Below are positions 57,372 to 64,000 of a stretch of 64,000 bases of DNA, piece after piece. Each line of letters opens with the position of its first letter. Within the stretch, counting starts at the first letter, position 1. A program made the position numbers and the translations under genes. This stretch comes from Lachnoclostridium sp. An14 (GTDB lineage Bacteria; Bacillota; Clostridia; Lachnospirales; Lachnospiraceae). The stretch lies in contig NZ_NFLE01000012.1 of assembly GCF_002160755.1 (NCBI RefSeq), positions 1 to 64,000 of the forward strand, in the 5' to 3' direction. Under the pieces are notes generated by a model. That model worked only from the letters and a program-made list of their open reading frames with translations. It did not search any database and was not told where the DNA came from.

Positions 57372-57538
57372 TGATTGCATCAAAAGGGCAAGCAATGCCC
57401 CAATACCATTTTAGACTTCAAAGAAAACGGGGGCGTTTTGAACGCCTCCTACACACTGCCCTTACCGGCAGGCTTATCACGAGGACCGGCAGGCTGCGCT
57501 TTGCGGCCTTCTGGTCTTCGTTCCGGGGGAAATCATGA
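57371..57538 (+). CDS. Possible small basic protein (55 aa)
   Basis: The frame begins at TGATG and ends in ATGA at the next gene, so it bridges the two exactly. It is Arg-rich (FRLQRKRGRFERLL..., TGRLITRTGRLRFAAFW) and contains a repeated ACCGGCAGGCT. There is no Shine-Dalgarno site, so only coupling supports it; it may be noise. Confidence 0.25.
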   Translation: MIASKGQAMPQYHFRLQRKRGRFERLLHTALTGRLITRTGRLRFAAFWSSFRGKS

Positions 57539-58341
57539 AACCAATACCATTTAACATGAAAGGAACGGAATATGCCCTGACCATCAAGATTGCCACCTAT
57601 CCGGAGGGCAATCTCGCCATCAAACTCTATCAGGAAAGCTTCGGCCAGTTGGTATTCTGGGACAGCCTCACGGTCAATCTGAGCGGCCTGTGTCCCAAAG
57701 ATTGTGGATATATCAACACCAGATCTGCAGGCAAACGTTTTTACGCCTGGATCAAGCGCAATGGTCTGGGGGAGCGCACCGGCCAGGTTCGGCTGGAGGA
57801 CGGCGTGGAATATGTGGAATACCTCTTCAACGCCAAAAAGCTGAAAAAGCTGGACCCAGACGGCTACACCTACTATGAACGGCGCTTGAAGGGAGAACTC
57901 GGCCGGCGATATGAGCGGCTATATTTGGCGCTTCGGCGGCTGGCAAACCACATTCCGGATTTCCACTACACCGATTACAGCGGGTGGCGCGGGCTGCAAA
58001 ATTCCCTTGGCGCGCCCCCACTGCGGGTCGAGGCCGAAGATCCGGCACATCACCGGCGCTTCACCTTTGAGCACCGCGGGATCATCCTGCGGACTACGAT
58101 CACAGACTGTGACACCAATATTGCGCTAAGCAGTCTGTATCGCCGCCGGGAAGATATGGCCGCCGATCTGCTGGCGCTGTTCCAGGACGAGCTGCCTGCT
58201 TTTATGCCCTGGTCTGAAACACGCCGCAGAGAAAGCGACGCAAGGCATGACCCGCCCCTTGCTCAGACATTCAAAGAAACAAGCGAAGTCCGCCAAAAGG
58301 CGTCAAAAAAGAAATCCAGAAAAAGGAGCACAAAATCATGA
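57535..58341 (+). CDS. DUF4313-like protein (268 aa)
   Basis: The first 105 residues match DUF4313 in pattern: YALTIKIATYPEGNLAIKLYQESFGQLVFWDSLTVNLSGLCPKDCGYINTRSAGKRFYAWIKRNGLGERTGQVRLEDGVEYVEYLF. A helical domain (ERRLKGELGRRYERLYLALRRLANHIPDFHYTDYSGW) and a basic tail (KASKKKSRKRSTKS) follow. DUF4313 proteins are frequent in conjugative elements; function unknown. GGGG in front of the ATG is a weak site. Overlaps the next gene by four bases. Confidence 0.68.
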   Translation: MKPIPFNMKGTEYALTIKIATYPEGNLAIKLYQESFGQLVFWDSLTVNLSGLCPKDCGYINTRSAGKRFYAWIKRNGLGERTGQVRLEDGVEYVEYLFNAKKLKKLDPDGYTYYERRLKGELGRRYERLYLALRRLANHIPDFHYTDYSGWRGLQNSLGAPPLRVEAEDPAHHRRFTFEHRGIILRTTITDCDTNIALSSLYRRREDMAADLLALFQDELPAFMPWSETRRRESDARHDPPLAQTFKETSEVRQKASKKKSRKRSTKS

Positions 58342-59033
58342 AGATCAAATTATATCCCAAAGACCTGTTGGAAACTACCTGGCGTAAAGACAAGACGCTG
58401 TATGCAGACGGCGATGCTGCAGAGCCGCCCCGATGCCTGCGGTGCGGCGCCCCTCTGGCCGCCCACCTGATGGTCAATGCCCTCAGCCGCTATGCGGATG
58501 TGCAGATCTGTGAAGCCTGTGGCATGGATGAGGCCCTTCGGGATGCCGTCCACGCCCCTTTGCCCCTCACAGAATGGGATGCGGTGAAGCGCGGCAAACT
58601 TCCGGCATCTGAAAAAGGGCGCGTATGCTACCTGAATACTACCTGCACCTTCGAGGAAGTATTCCGGCACACCGATACACCGCCCATGCAGTTCACTGGC
58701 CGGCCTGTCAGTGAGATCGCCTACTCCCGCTCGGATTATGACGGCCATCGGTGGTGGACAACCTGGCACGATGGGCCTGAGAAAAAGACAGCGCCGGAAC
58801 TGGTGAAGGAGATCGACAAGTTCCAGAATGCCCTGTTCAAGCTGCCAGCCTTCAAGACGCTGGACACCATGCGGCGGTTCTGCAGGTATGCGCAGGCCAC
58901 CAGCGAAACGACGGAGTTCAACCTCTATTCCGAAACCGATCACCTGTATATTTGGATTCGGATGATCACCCGGTTCCGGGATTACAATGTCTATGTTCAC
59001 TATTACGATAAGGCGGCTGTTGAAGGCAAGTGA
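58338..59033 (+). CDS. Zinc-finger hypothetical protein (231 aa)
   Basis: A likely zinc knuckle near residues 33-63: CLRCGAPL...VQICEACGMDEAL (two CxxC pairs). YLNTTCTFEEVFRHTDTPPMQFTGRPVSEIAYSRSDYDGHRWWTTWHDG and a C-terminal mixed domain (FNLYSETDHLYIWIRMITRFRDYNVYVHYYDKA) follow. No family was recognised. Coupled on both sides by short overlaps. Confidence 0.6.
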   Translation: MKIKLYPKDLLETTWRKDKTLYADGDAAEPPRCLRCGAPLAAHLMVNALSRYADVQICEACGMDEALRDAVHAPLPLTEWDAVKRGKLPASEKGRVCYLNTTCTFEEVFRHTDTPPMQFTGRPVSEIAYSRSDYDGHRWWTTWHDGPEKKTAPELVKEIDKFQNALFKLPAFKTLDTMRRFCRYAQATSETTEFNLYSETDHLYIWIRMITRFRDYNVYVHYYDKAAVEGK

Positions 59034-59233
59034 TGCGGCTGAGATACTACGACAAGCATGGTGCAGAAATTCAAGTCGGAATGCTGCTGCATCATGATGA
59101 CGGCGCTATCGAGCGCGTTCTGGAGGGCGTCAGCAGCAACGGGGATATTACGCTTGGCTTTGAGGCGTCTGCCTCGGAAATTTATCCGCTGAGTGAGTTC
59201 AATTTGAGAGAATGGGAAATTGCGGCAGCGTGA
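59033..59233 (+). CDS. Small beta-rich protein (66 aa)
   Basis: The ATG at 59033 overlaps the preceding stop (TGATG). The product MRLRYYDKHGAEIQVGMLLHHDDGAIERVLEGVSSNGDITLGFEASASEIYPLSEFN has a KOW/SH3-like strand pattern. Last gene of the coupled run, before a terminator. Function unknown. Confidence 0.6.
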   Translation: MRLRYYDKHGAEIQVGMLLHHDDGAIERVLEGVSSNGDITLGFEASASEIYPLSEFNLREWEIAAA

Positions 59234-59248
59234 TTTTGCCGCAGCGAG

Positions 59249-59290
59249 GCCGCAGGTTGGGGATTTCCCGGCCTGCGGCTGTTATTTTTG
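59249..59290 (+). terminator. Terminator of the accessory run
   Basis: GCCGCAGG (59249-59256) pairs with CCTGCGGC (59272-59279), followed by TGTTATTTTTG. Confidence 0.8.
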
Positions 59291-59351
59291 AAGACTTTAT
59301 ACAGCTACCATAAATTCATAATCATAACCTATAGACGCCATTCTCTCTTCC

Positions 59352-59380
59352 TTGTGTTATTCGAGAAATCGAATTATAAT
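59352..59380 (+). promoter_or_regulatory. Promoter with operator-like palindrome in the spacer
   Basis: TTGTGT (59352-59357) and TATAAT (59375-59380) are 17 bp apart. The spacer holds the perfect palindrome ATTCGA-gaaa-TCGAAT (59359-59374). A repressor bound there would block polymerase; the HTH protein encoded next is a candidate. Confidence 0.72.
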
Positions 59381-59402
59381 ACCATTAACAGGAGGTTGTT
59401 CT

Positions 59403-59597
59403 ATGGATTATATGACTTTAAAAGAAGCCAGCAATAAATGGGGTGTGACCCCTCGACGGATAAACTACTATTGTGCGGCTGATCGTATTCCCGGCGCAGT
59501 AAAAATGGGAACCGTTTGGCTGATACCCAAAGGCGCTCAAAAGCCCGCCGACAGAAGATTCAAAAGCACACGCTGTAAGGATGGTGAAAACAAATGA
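59403..59597 (+). CDS. Helix-turn-helix DNA-binding protein (64 aa)
   Basis: AGGAGG lies seven bases before the ATG. MTLKEASNKWGVTPRRINYYCAADRIPGAVKMGTVWLIPKGAQKPADRR is a MerR/excisionase-type winged HTH (HTH_17). It overlaps the response-regulator gene by four bases, so it probably regulates this operon rather than serving as an excisionase; no integrase is nearby. Confidence 0.78.
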   Translation: MDYMTLKEASNKWGVTPRRINYYCAADRIPGAVKMGTVWLIPKGAQKPADRRFKSTRCKDGENK

Positions 59598-60286
59598 AGC
59601 ACATTTTCTTTGTGGAGGATGATTTGAGTTTAATCAATGGTCTTTCCTTTGCAATCAAAAAGCAGGGCTATGCGCTGACGGTTGCCCGCACCAGTGTGGA
59701 GGCCGAGCAATTATGGGAAAACGGGAATTATGATCTGGTAATTTTGGATGTGACATTGCCGGATGGTTCCGGCTTCGACCTGTGCCGGAAAATCCGGGCG
59801 TCCTCCAAAGTACCGATTATGTTTTTGACGGCTGCCGATGAGGAAACGGATATTATTATGGGGCTTGACATTGGCGGCGATGATTATATGACCAAGCCAT
59901 TCAAGCTGGCCGTGTTTCTTTCCCGGATCAATGCCTTGCTGCGCCGCAGCGAAAACTTTAATCAGGAGCAGGCCGAGCCAGAACTGCAATCTAATGGAAT
60001 ACGGGTTCAACTTCTCAAACAGGAAGTTACCAAAAACGGGGTTCCTCTTGACTTGACGGCCAGCGAATATAAATTGCTGCGTCTATTTATGGAAAATCCG
60101 AACATCATTCTTTCTCCAGAGCAAATTCTGAGCAAGCTCTGGGATTGTGACGAAAAATACATTGATAACAATACTCTGACTGTGTATATCCGGCGGCTCC
60201 GCACAAAAATAGAAGATAATCCTGCCGCTCCTCAAAAGATTGTGACTGTCCGACGTATGGGATATAAATGGAACACAGCAGAGTGA
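59594..60286 (+). CDS. OmpR/PhoB-family response regulator
   Basis: A 230-residue regulator: acidic pair in FVEDDLSLI, phospho-Asp in LVILDVTLPDGSGFDLC near residue 52, Lys in DYMTKPF near 102. The winged helix is DLTASEYKLLRLFMENPNIILSPEQILSKLWDCDEKYIDNNTLTVYIRRLRTKIEDN, ending VRRMGYKW. It should respond to the kinase encoded next and drive the ABC genes at 61406-63903. Confidence 0.94.
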   Translation: MKHIFFVEDDLSLINGLSFAIKKQGYALTVARTSVEAEQLWENGNYDLVILDVTLPDGSGFDLCRKIRASSKVPIMFLTAADEETDIIMGLDIGGDDYMTKPFKLAVFLSRINALLRRSENFNQEQAEPELQSNGIRVQLLKQEVTKNGVPLDLTASEYKLLRLFMENPNIILSPEQILSKLWDCDEKYIDNNTLTVYIRRLRTKIEDNPAAPQKIVTVRRMGYKWNTAE

Positions 60287-60294
60287 GGTGAGCC

Positions 60295-61332
60295 ATGAAA
60301 ATACTGGTCAATCGAAAAATCAAACGTCTTTTTCTGTATGTGCTATTAGCAGTGGCGATTTTTACCGTAGCTTCTATTCTCATGATTTGCCTGGGCCTGA
60401 AAAATATCGCCCTTTATGTGGCAATAGCTGCCGTATTGATGGTGCTCATTATTTGCGCTGTCCTGTATTGGTATTTTCGAGATCAAAGCAAAACCATGAA
60501 TGAAGCTATCGAACAAATCCGGGAATACATATCCGGGAACCAGAATGCCCGTATTGAGTGTGACGATGAGGGCGACCTGTACCGGCTGTTCCACGAAGTC
60601 AATTCTCTGGTCACGATTTTGAACGCTCATGCAGAGAACGAAGGGCGCGCCAAAGCCTTTATGAAGGATACCATCTCAGACATTTCCCATCAGCTCAAAA
60701 CGCCGCTGGCTGCCCTCAACATTTATAATGGCTTGATGCAGCAGGAGGTAAACGACAGCCCGGAGTTGAAGGAATTTACTTCCCTCTCTGAACAGGAATT
60801 GGATAGGATTGAAAACCTCGTTCAAAACTTATTGAAAATCACAAAATTGGACGCAGGAACAATCACATTGGAAAAAGCTCCCCAAAATGTTGCGGATATG
60901 ATGGGATATATTGAAAGGCACTTCGCTTACCAGGCACAACAGCAGGAAAAAACGCTCATTCTCTCCGGGAATGAAGAAGTTACTCTCGTCTGCGACCAGA
61001 CCTGGCTGATCGAGGCAATCAGCAATATTGTGAAAAATGCTTTTGACCACACAAAAACAGGAGCCACTATCCGTATTACATGGCGTGCTTTTGCTTCTGT
61101 TGTGCAGATTATCGTAAGCGACAACGGCAGCGGCATTCACCCGGAAGATCTGCCCCACATTTTCAAGCGGTTTTACCGCAGCCGGTTTTCAAAAGATACG
61201 CAAGGGATCGGGTTGGGCCTGCCGCTGGCAAAGGCCATTATAGAAGCACACAATGGAACGATTGAGGTGGATAGCACACTTGGGGTTGGAACAACCTTTA
61301 CGATCAACTTTTTGATTCCTACAAAATTGTAG
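60295..61332 (+). CDS. Sensor histidine kinase
   Basis: A 345-residue kinase with two N-terminal helices and a very short loop (LFLYVLLAVAIFTVASILMICL, IALYVAIAAVLMVLIICAVLYWYF). A HAMP-like stretch (EYISGNQNARIECDDEGDLYRLFHEVNSL) precedes the H-box ISDISHQLKTPLAALNI near residue 135. N-box AISNIVKNAFDHT, G1 SDNGSGIHPEDL and G2 QGIGLGLPLAKAI complete it. GAGGTGAGCC precedes the ATG. The architecture matches kinases that sense antimicrobial peptides through an ABC permease. Confidence 0.93.
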   Translation: MKILVNRKIKRLFLYVLLAVAIFTVASILMICLGLKNIALYVAIAAVLMVLIICAVLYWYFRDQSKTMNEAIEQIREYISGNQNARIECDDEGDLYRLFHEVNSLVTILNAHAENEGRAKAFMKDTISDISHQLKTPLAALNIYNGLMQQEVNDSPELKEFTSLSEQELDRIENLVQNLLKITKLDAGTITLEKAPQNVADMMGYIERHFAYQAQQQEKTLILSGNEEVTLVCDQTWLIEAISNIVKNAFDHTKTGATIRITWRAFASVVQIIVSDNGSGIHPEDLPHIFKRFYRSRFSKDTQGIGLGLPLAKAIIEAHNGTIEVDSTLGVGTTFTINFLIPTKL

Positions 61333-61358
61333 GGTTCCTGTCATAATGCAGTAGGGTT
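61330..61358 (+). promoter_or_regulatory. Direct repeat before the ABC genes
   Basis: TAGGGTT occurs at 61330-61336 and 61352-61358, 22 bp (two helical turns) apart, with TTGACG overlapping the second copy. This is a plausible binding site for the adjacent response regulator. Confidence 0.55.
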
Positions 61359-61405
61359 GACGTGCTACTCTTTCTATACCAAGACAGAAAGAGGTGTAAT
61401 CTGAT

Positions 61406-62089
61406 ATGAATTTGTTAGAGGTCAAGAATATCTCTAAAACATACGGGACCGGCGAAGCTACGGTCCACGCTTTGAAACAGGCGACTTTCTCCGTCCCAAA
61501 GGGCGAGTTCGTTGCGATTGTCGGTGAGTCTGGCTCCGGTAAAAGTACGCTGCTGAACATGATCGGCGCGCTGGATACCCCCACTTCTGGAAAAGTGTTC
61601 ATCGACGGCAAGGATATTTTCTCGATGAAGGAACGCAACCTGACGGTATTCCGGCGGCGGAACATCGGCTTTATCTTCCAGAGTTTCAACCTGATCCCGG
61701 AGCTAACGGTGGAGCAAAACATTATCTTCCCGGTGCTGCTGGACTACCAAAAGCCCAACAAAAAGTATCTGGAAGAACTGCTGACGGTGCTGGGCTTGAA
61801 AGAACGGCGCAACCATCTGCCCAGCCAGCTTTCCGGCGGCCAGCAGCAGCGTGTGGCGATTGGCCGTGCGCTGATTACCCGCCCGGCTCTGATCCTGGCT
61901 GATGAACCCACCGGCAACCTGGACACCCAGAATACCAGCGAAGTGATCGCCCTGCTGAAAGAAGCCTCCCGGCTGTATGAACAGACCATCGTGATGATTA
62001 CCCACAGTCAGAGTATCGCCCAAACCGCTGACCGCATCCTGCGGGTGTCGGATGGCGTGGTGACTGATTTTGGGAGGTGCCGGGAATGA
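61406..62089 (+). CDS. ABC transporter ATPase (MacB/BceA class)
   Basis: A 227-residue ATPase: Walker [20 protein letters not shown] near residue 38, Q-loop [20 protein letters not shown], signature [15 protein letters not shown], Walker [21 protein letters not shown], switch His in [21 protein letters not shown] precedes the ATG. It overlaps the permease gene by four bases. It belongs to the same class as the two ATPases at 39236 and 42612. Confidence 0.94.
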   Translation: MNLLEVKNISKTYGTGEATVHALKQATFSVPKGEFVAIVGESGSGKSTLLNMIGALDTPTSGKVFIDGKDIFSMKERNLTVFRRRNIGFIFQSFNLIPELTVEQNIIFPVLLDYQKPNKKYLEELLTVLGLKERRNHLPSQLSGGQQQRVAIGRALITRPALILADEPTGNLDTQNTSEVIALLKEASRLYEQTIVMITHSQSIAQTADRILRVSDGVVTDFGRCRE

Positions 62090-63903
62090 GAAGTTATTTA
62101 AGCCTGATCCCGATTTCAGCAAGGGTTCACCGGCGGCAAAACCGCATGACGCTGCTCTGCATCATTTTCGCCGTGTTTATGGTCACGGCTATTTTCAGCA
62201 TGGCAGAAATGGGCGCTCGGATGGAGCAATCCAGACTGTCAGATAAGCATGGTGAGTTTTCGCTTATCGACAGTCTCATGGACACCGCAATGGGGCAGAC
62301 ATTGATGGTTACGGCGGCTGGAATGTTTCTGCTGGTTCTGATTGCCGGGGTATTGATGATCTCCAGCAGTATGAACAGCAGTGTGGCGCAGCGCACCCAG
62401 TTCTTTGGCATGATGCGCTGCATCGGTATGAGTAAGCAGCAGATTATCCGTTTTGTCCGCCTGGAAGCCTTAAATTGGTGTAAAACCGCCGTTCCCATTG
62501 GTCTTGTCCTTGGGATTTTGGTTTCCTGGGTATTATGTGCTGCTCTACGATTTTTTGTTGGGGAAGAATTTTCAAACATTCCCCTGTTTGGTATCAGTGG
62601 CATTGGAATTGTCAGCGGTATTTTGGTGGGTGTGATTACTGTCCTGCTGGCGGCGAGAACCCCAGCTAAACACGCTGCAAGGGTTTCCCCCGTTGCGGCG
62701 GTTTCTGGTAATTCCGAAAAAGCAAAAGCAGGTCATCACGCTGTCCATACAGTTTTTCTCAGGATTGAAACGGCGCTGGGTATTCACCATGCTGTGGCTG
62801 CAAAGAAAAACCTGTTTTTGATGACCGGCTCCTTTGCTTTGAGTATCATTCTGTTTTTGAGCTTTTCTGTTCTGATTGATTTTGTCGATCACCTGATGCC
62901 GCAATCGGCTGCCACCTCTGATATTGATATTTCAAGTAGTGACGGAGGCAATTCCATCGACAGCGATTTGGTACAGACGCTTTCAGCAATGGAGGGCGTG
63001 AAACAAGTCTATGGTCGCAGAAGCAGCTTCGACGTGGCTGCCGGTCTGGATGGTGACACGACCCTTTCCAGCACTTTGGATTTGGTTTCCTTTGACGATT
63101 TTGACCTGAAGGCTCTCCAAAAAGACGGTACACTCCGTTGGGGAAGCGACTTGTCAGAGGTTTATGGTGACAGCGAGTATGTCCTTGCAACTTGGGATCA
63201 GAATACTCCCTGGGCCGTGGGAGATACCATTCTCATAGGGGACGAGCAGATCACGATTGCCGGGCTGTTGAAATATGACCCATTCAGCGGGGATGGTCTC
63301 ACAGGTGGCAAGATCACTCTGATTACATCTGACGAGACATTTATCCGACTAACGGGTATCACCGATTATTCGCTTATTATGATTCAGACCACTTCCGACG
63401 CAACGGATGAAGATGTAGCCGCCATTCGTCAAATCGTGGAGGAAAGCGGTTATACCATGAACGATAAGCGGGATGAACGCACATCTGGCACTTATTTTGC
63501 CTTTGTTGCCTGCGTCTATGCTTTTCTTGGCATTATCACGCTGGTTACTGTGCTGAACATCGTGAACAGCATCTCCATGAGCGTATCGGCCCGTATTAGG
63601 CAGTATGGCTCTATGCGGGCAGTAGGCATGGATGGCCGACAGCTTTCCAAAATGATTCTGGCAGAAGCCTTCACCTACGCCTTTTGGGGCTGTATCATCG
63701 GCTGTGCGGTTGGTCTGCCTTTCAGTAAAGTAATCTATGACTTCCTTATCACGGATCACTTTCCTTATGCGTCCTGGAGCCTGCCTATCGGATCGCTGGC
63801 CGTCATCGTACTGTTTGTCATTGCTGCGGCGGTGCTTGCCGCATATTCTCCGGCCAAACGAATGCGGACAATTTCGGTGACGGAAACCATCAACGAACTG
63901 TGA
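62086..63903 (+). CDS. FtsX-type ABC transporter permease
   Basis: A 605-residue permease, shorter than the two 850-residue ones. An N-terminal helix (TLLCIIFAVFMVTAIFSMA) is followed by a core with VAQRTQFFGMMRCIGMSKQQIIRFVRLEALNWCKTAVPIGLVLGILVSWVL. A second half has a large extracytoplasmic domain (about residues 270-470) and a C-terminal FtsX core (ARIRQYGSMRAVGMDGRQLSKMILAEAFTYAFWGCIIG...LAAYSPAKRM). The ATG at 62086 follows GGGAGG. The 97 bases after it to the window end hold no recognisable gene. Confidence 0.9.
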   Translation: MRSYLSLIPISARVHRRQNRMTLLCIIFAVFMVTAIFSMAEMGARMEQSRLSDKHGEFSLIDSLMDTAMGQTLMVTAAGMFLLVLIAGVLMISSSMNSSVAQRTQFFGMMRCIGMSKQQIIRFVRLEALNWCKTAVPIGLVLGILVSWVLCAALRFFVGEEFSNIPLFGISGIGIVSGILVGVITVLLAARTPAKHAARVSPVAAVSGNSEKAKAGHHAVHTVFLRIETALGIHHAVAAKKNLFLMTGSFALSIILFLSFSVLIDFVDHLMPQSAATSDIDISSSDGGNSIDSDLVQTLSAMEGVKQVYGRRSSFDVAAGLDGDTTLSSTLDLVSFDDFDLKALQKDGTLRWGSDLSEVYGDSEYVLATWDQNTPWAVGDTILIGDEQITIAGLLKYDPFSGDGLTGGKITLITSDETFIRLTGITDYSLIMIQTTSDATDEDVAAIRQIVEESGYTMNDKRDERTSGTYFAFVACVYAFLGIITLVTVLNIVNSISMSVSARIRQYGSMRAVGMDGRQLSKMILAEAFTYAFWGCIIGCAVGLPFSKVIYDFLITDHFPYASWSLPIGSLAVIVLFVIAAAVLAAYSPAKRMRTISVTETINEL

Positions 63904-64000
63904 CAGGAATTATGAGCCGGTACAAACAAAGGATTGAACCACAAGACTAAATAAAACCAATATATCTAATAAGAAAAAGAATATCCGAGGTGTATGAGTT

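Noticed and set aside
59403-59597. Excisionase
   Set aside because: The small HTH fold is excisionase-like, but it is coupled to a response-regulator gene and there is no integrase nearby. Local regulation is more likely.
1-64000. rRNA, tRNA, insertion sequences and group II introns
   Set aside because: No transposase, reverse transcriptase, tRNA cloverleaf or rRNA core sequence was recognised in the window.

Overview
The window looks like part of a large integrative and conjugative element (ICE) or conjugative plasmid from a gut-type Clostridia host (Oscillospiraceae or Lachnospiraceae). The grounds are the Gram-positive type IV secretion genes, strong AGGAGG ribosome binding sites, frequent TTG starts, and many small proteins typical of Firmicutes conjugative elements. 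No relaxase, recombinase, rRNA or tRNA was found, so the element's ends and DNA-processing genes lie outside. Names rest on motifs read by eye; no database search was possible.

Layout. (1) 178-4173, minus strand, visibly more AT-rich: a replication and partition cassette of two small proteins, ParA, ParB, a RepA_N-type initiator with seven 23-bp iterons inside its gene, and a 184-residue partner. (2) 4449-5048: a stand-alone MetRS-type tRNA-binding protein. (3) 5350-7054, plus strand: a second cassette of a winged-helix initiator-like protein and a paralogue of the 184-residue partner. (4) 7306-20116: the conjugation operon, with small membrane proteins, a VirB6/TrbL-like protein, a C39-like wall peptidase, a PrgI-VirB4 fusion, several unknown proteins, a VirD4 coupling protein and an acidic S1-domain protein. 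(5) 20314-22159: AT-rich cargo, an RloA/RloB (AbiL-like) defence pair. (6) 22429-33412: a complete Gram-positive Tad-like pilus locus (two pseudopilins, surface protein, prepilin peptidase, RcpC, TadZ, TadA, TadB, TadC, Flp-like pilin), interrupted by an antisense DUF234-type ATPase. (7) 33516-36191: small proteins including a zinc-ribbon protein and a sigma-like protein.

(8) 36239-46112, minus strand: an ABC island with a two-component system, a small membrane protein, a flavodoxin and two FtsX/MacB-type transporters. (9) 46400-59233, plus strand: a long run of accessory genes including SSB, DUF932, a second sigma-like factor, a YkgJ-type cysteine-cluster protein, a DpnD/PcfM-like protein and many unknowns, often translationally coupled. 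(10) 59403-63903: a HTH protein, a second two-component system and a third ABC transporter.

The conjugation and pilus operons begin with near-identical promoter regions: two ATTGGCAC/ATTGGCGC boxes 22 bp apart, a -10 box 63 bp from the first box, then a short terminator before the first gene. This suggests that DNA transfer and pilus production are switched on together, with the pilus serving mating-pair contact. Three ABC transporters, two two-component systems and a phage-defence pair look like cargo protecting host and element.
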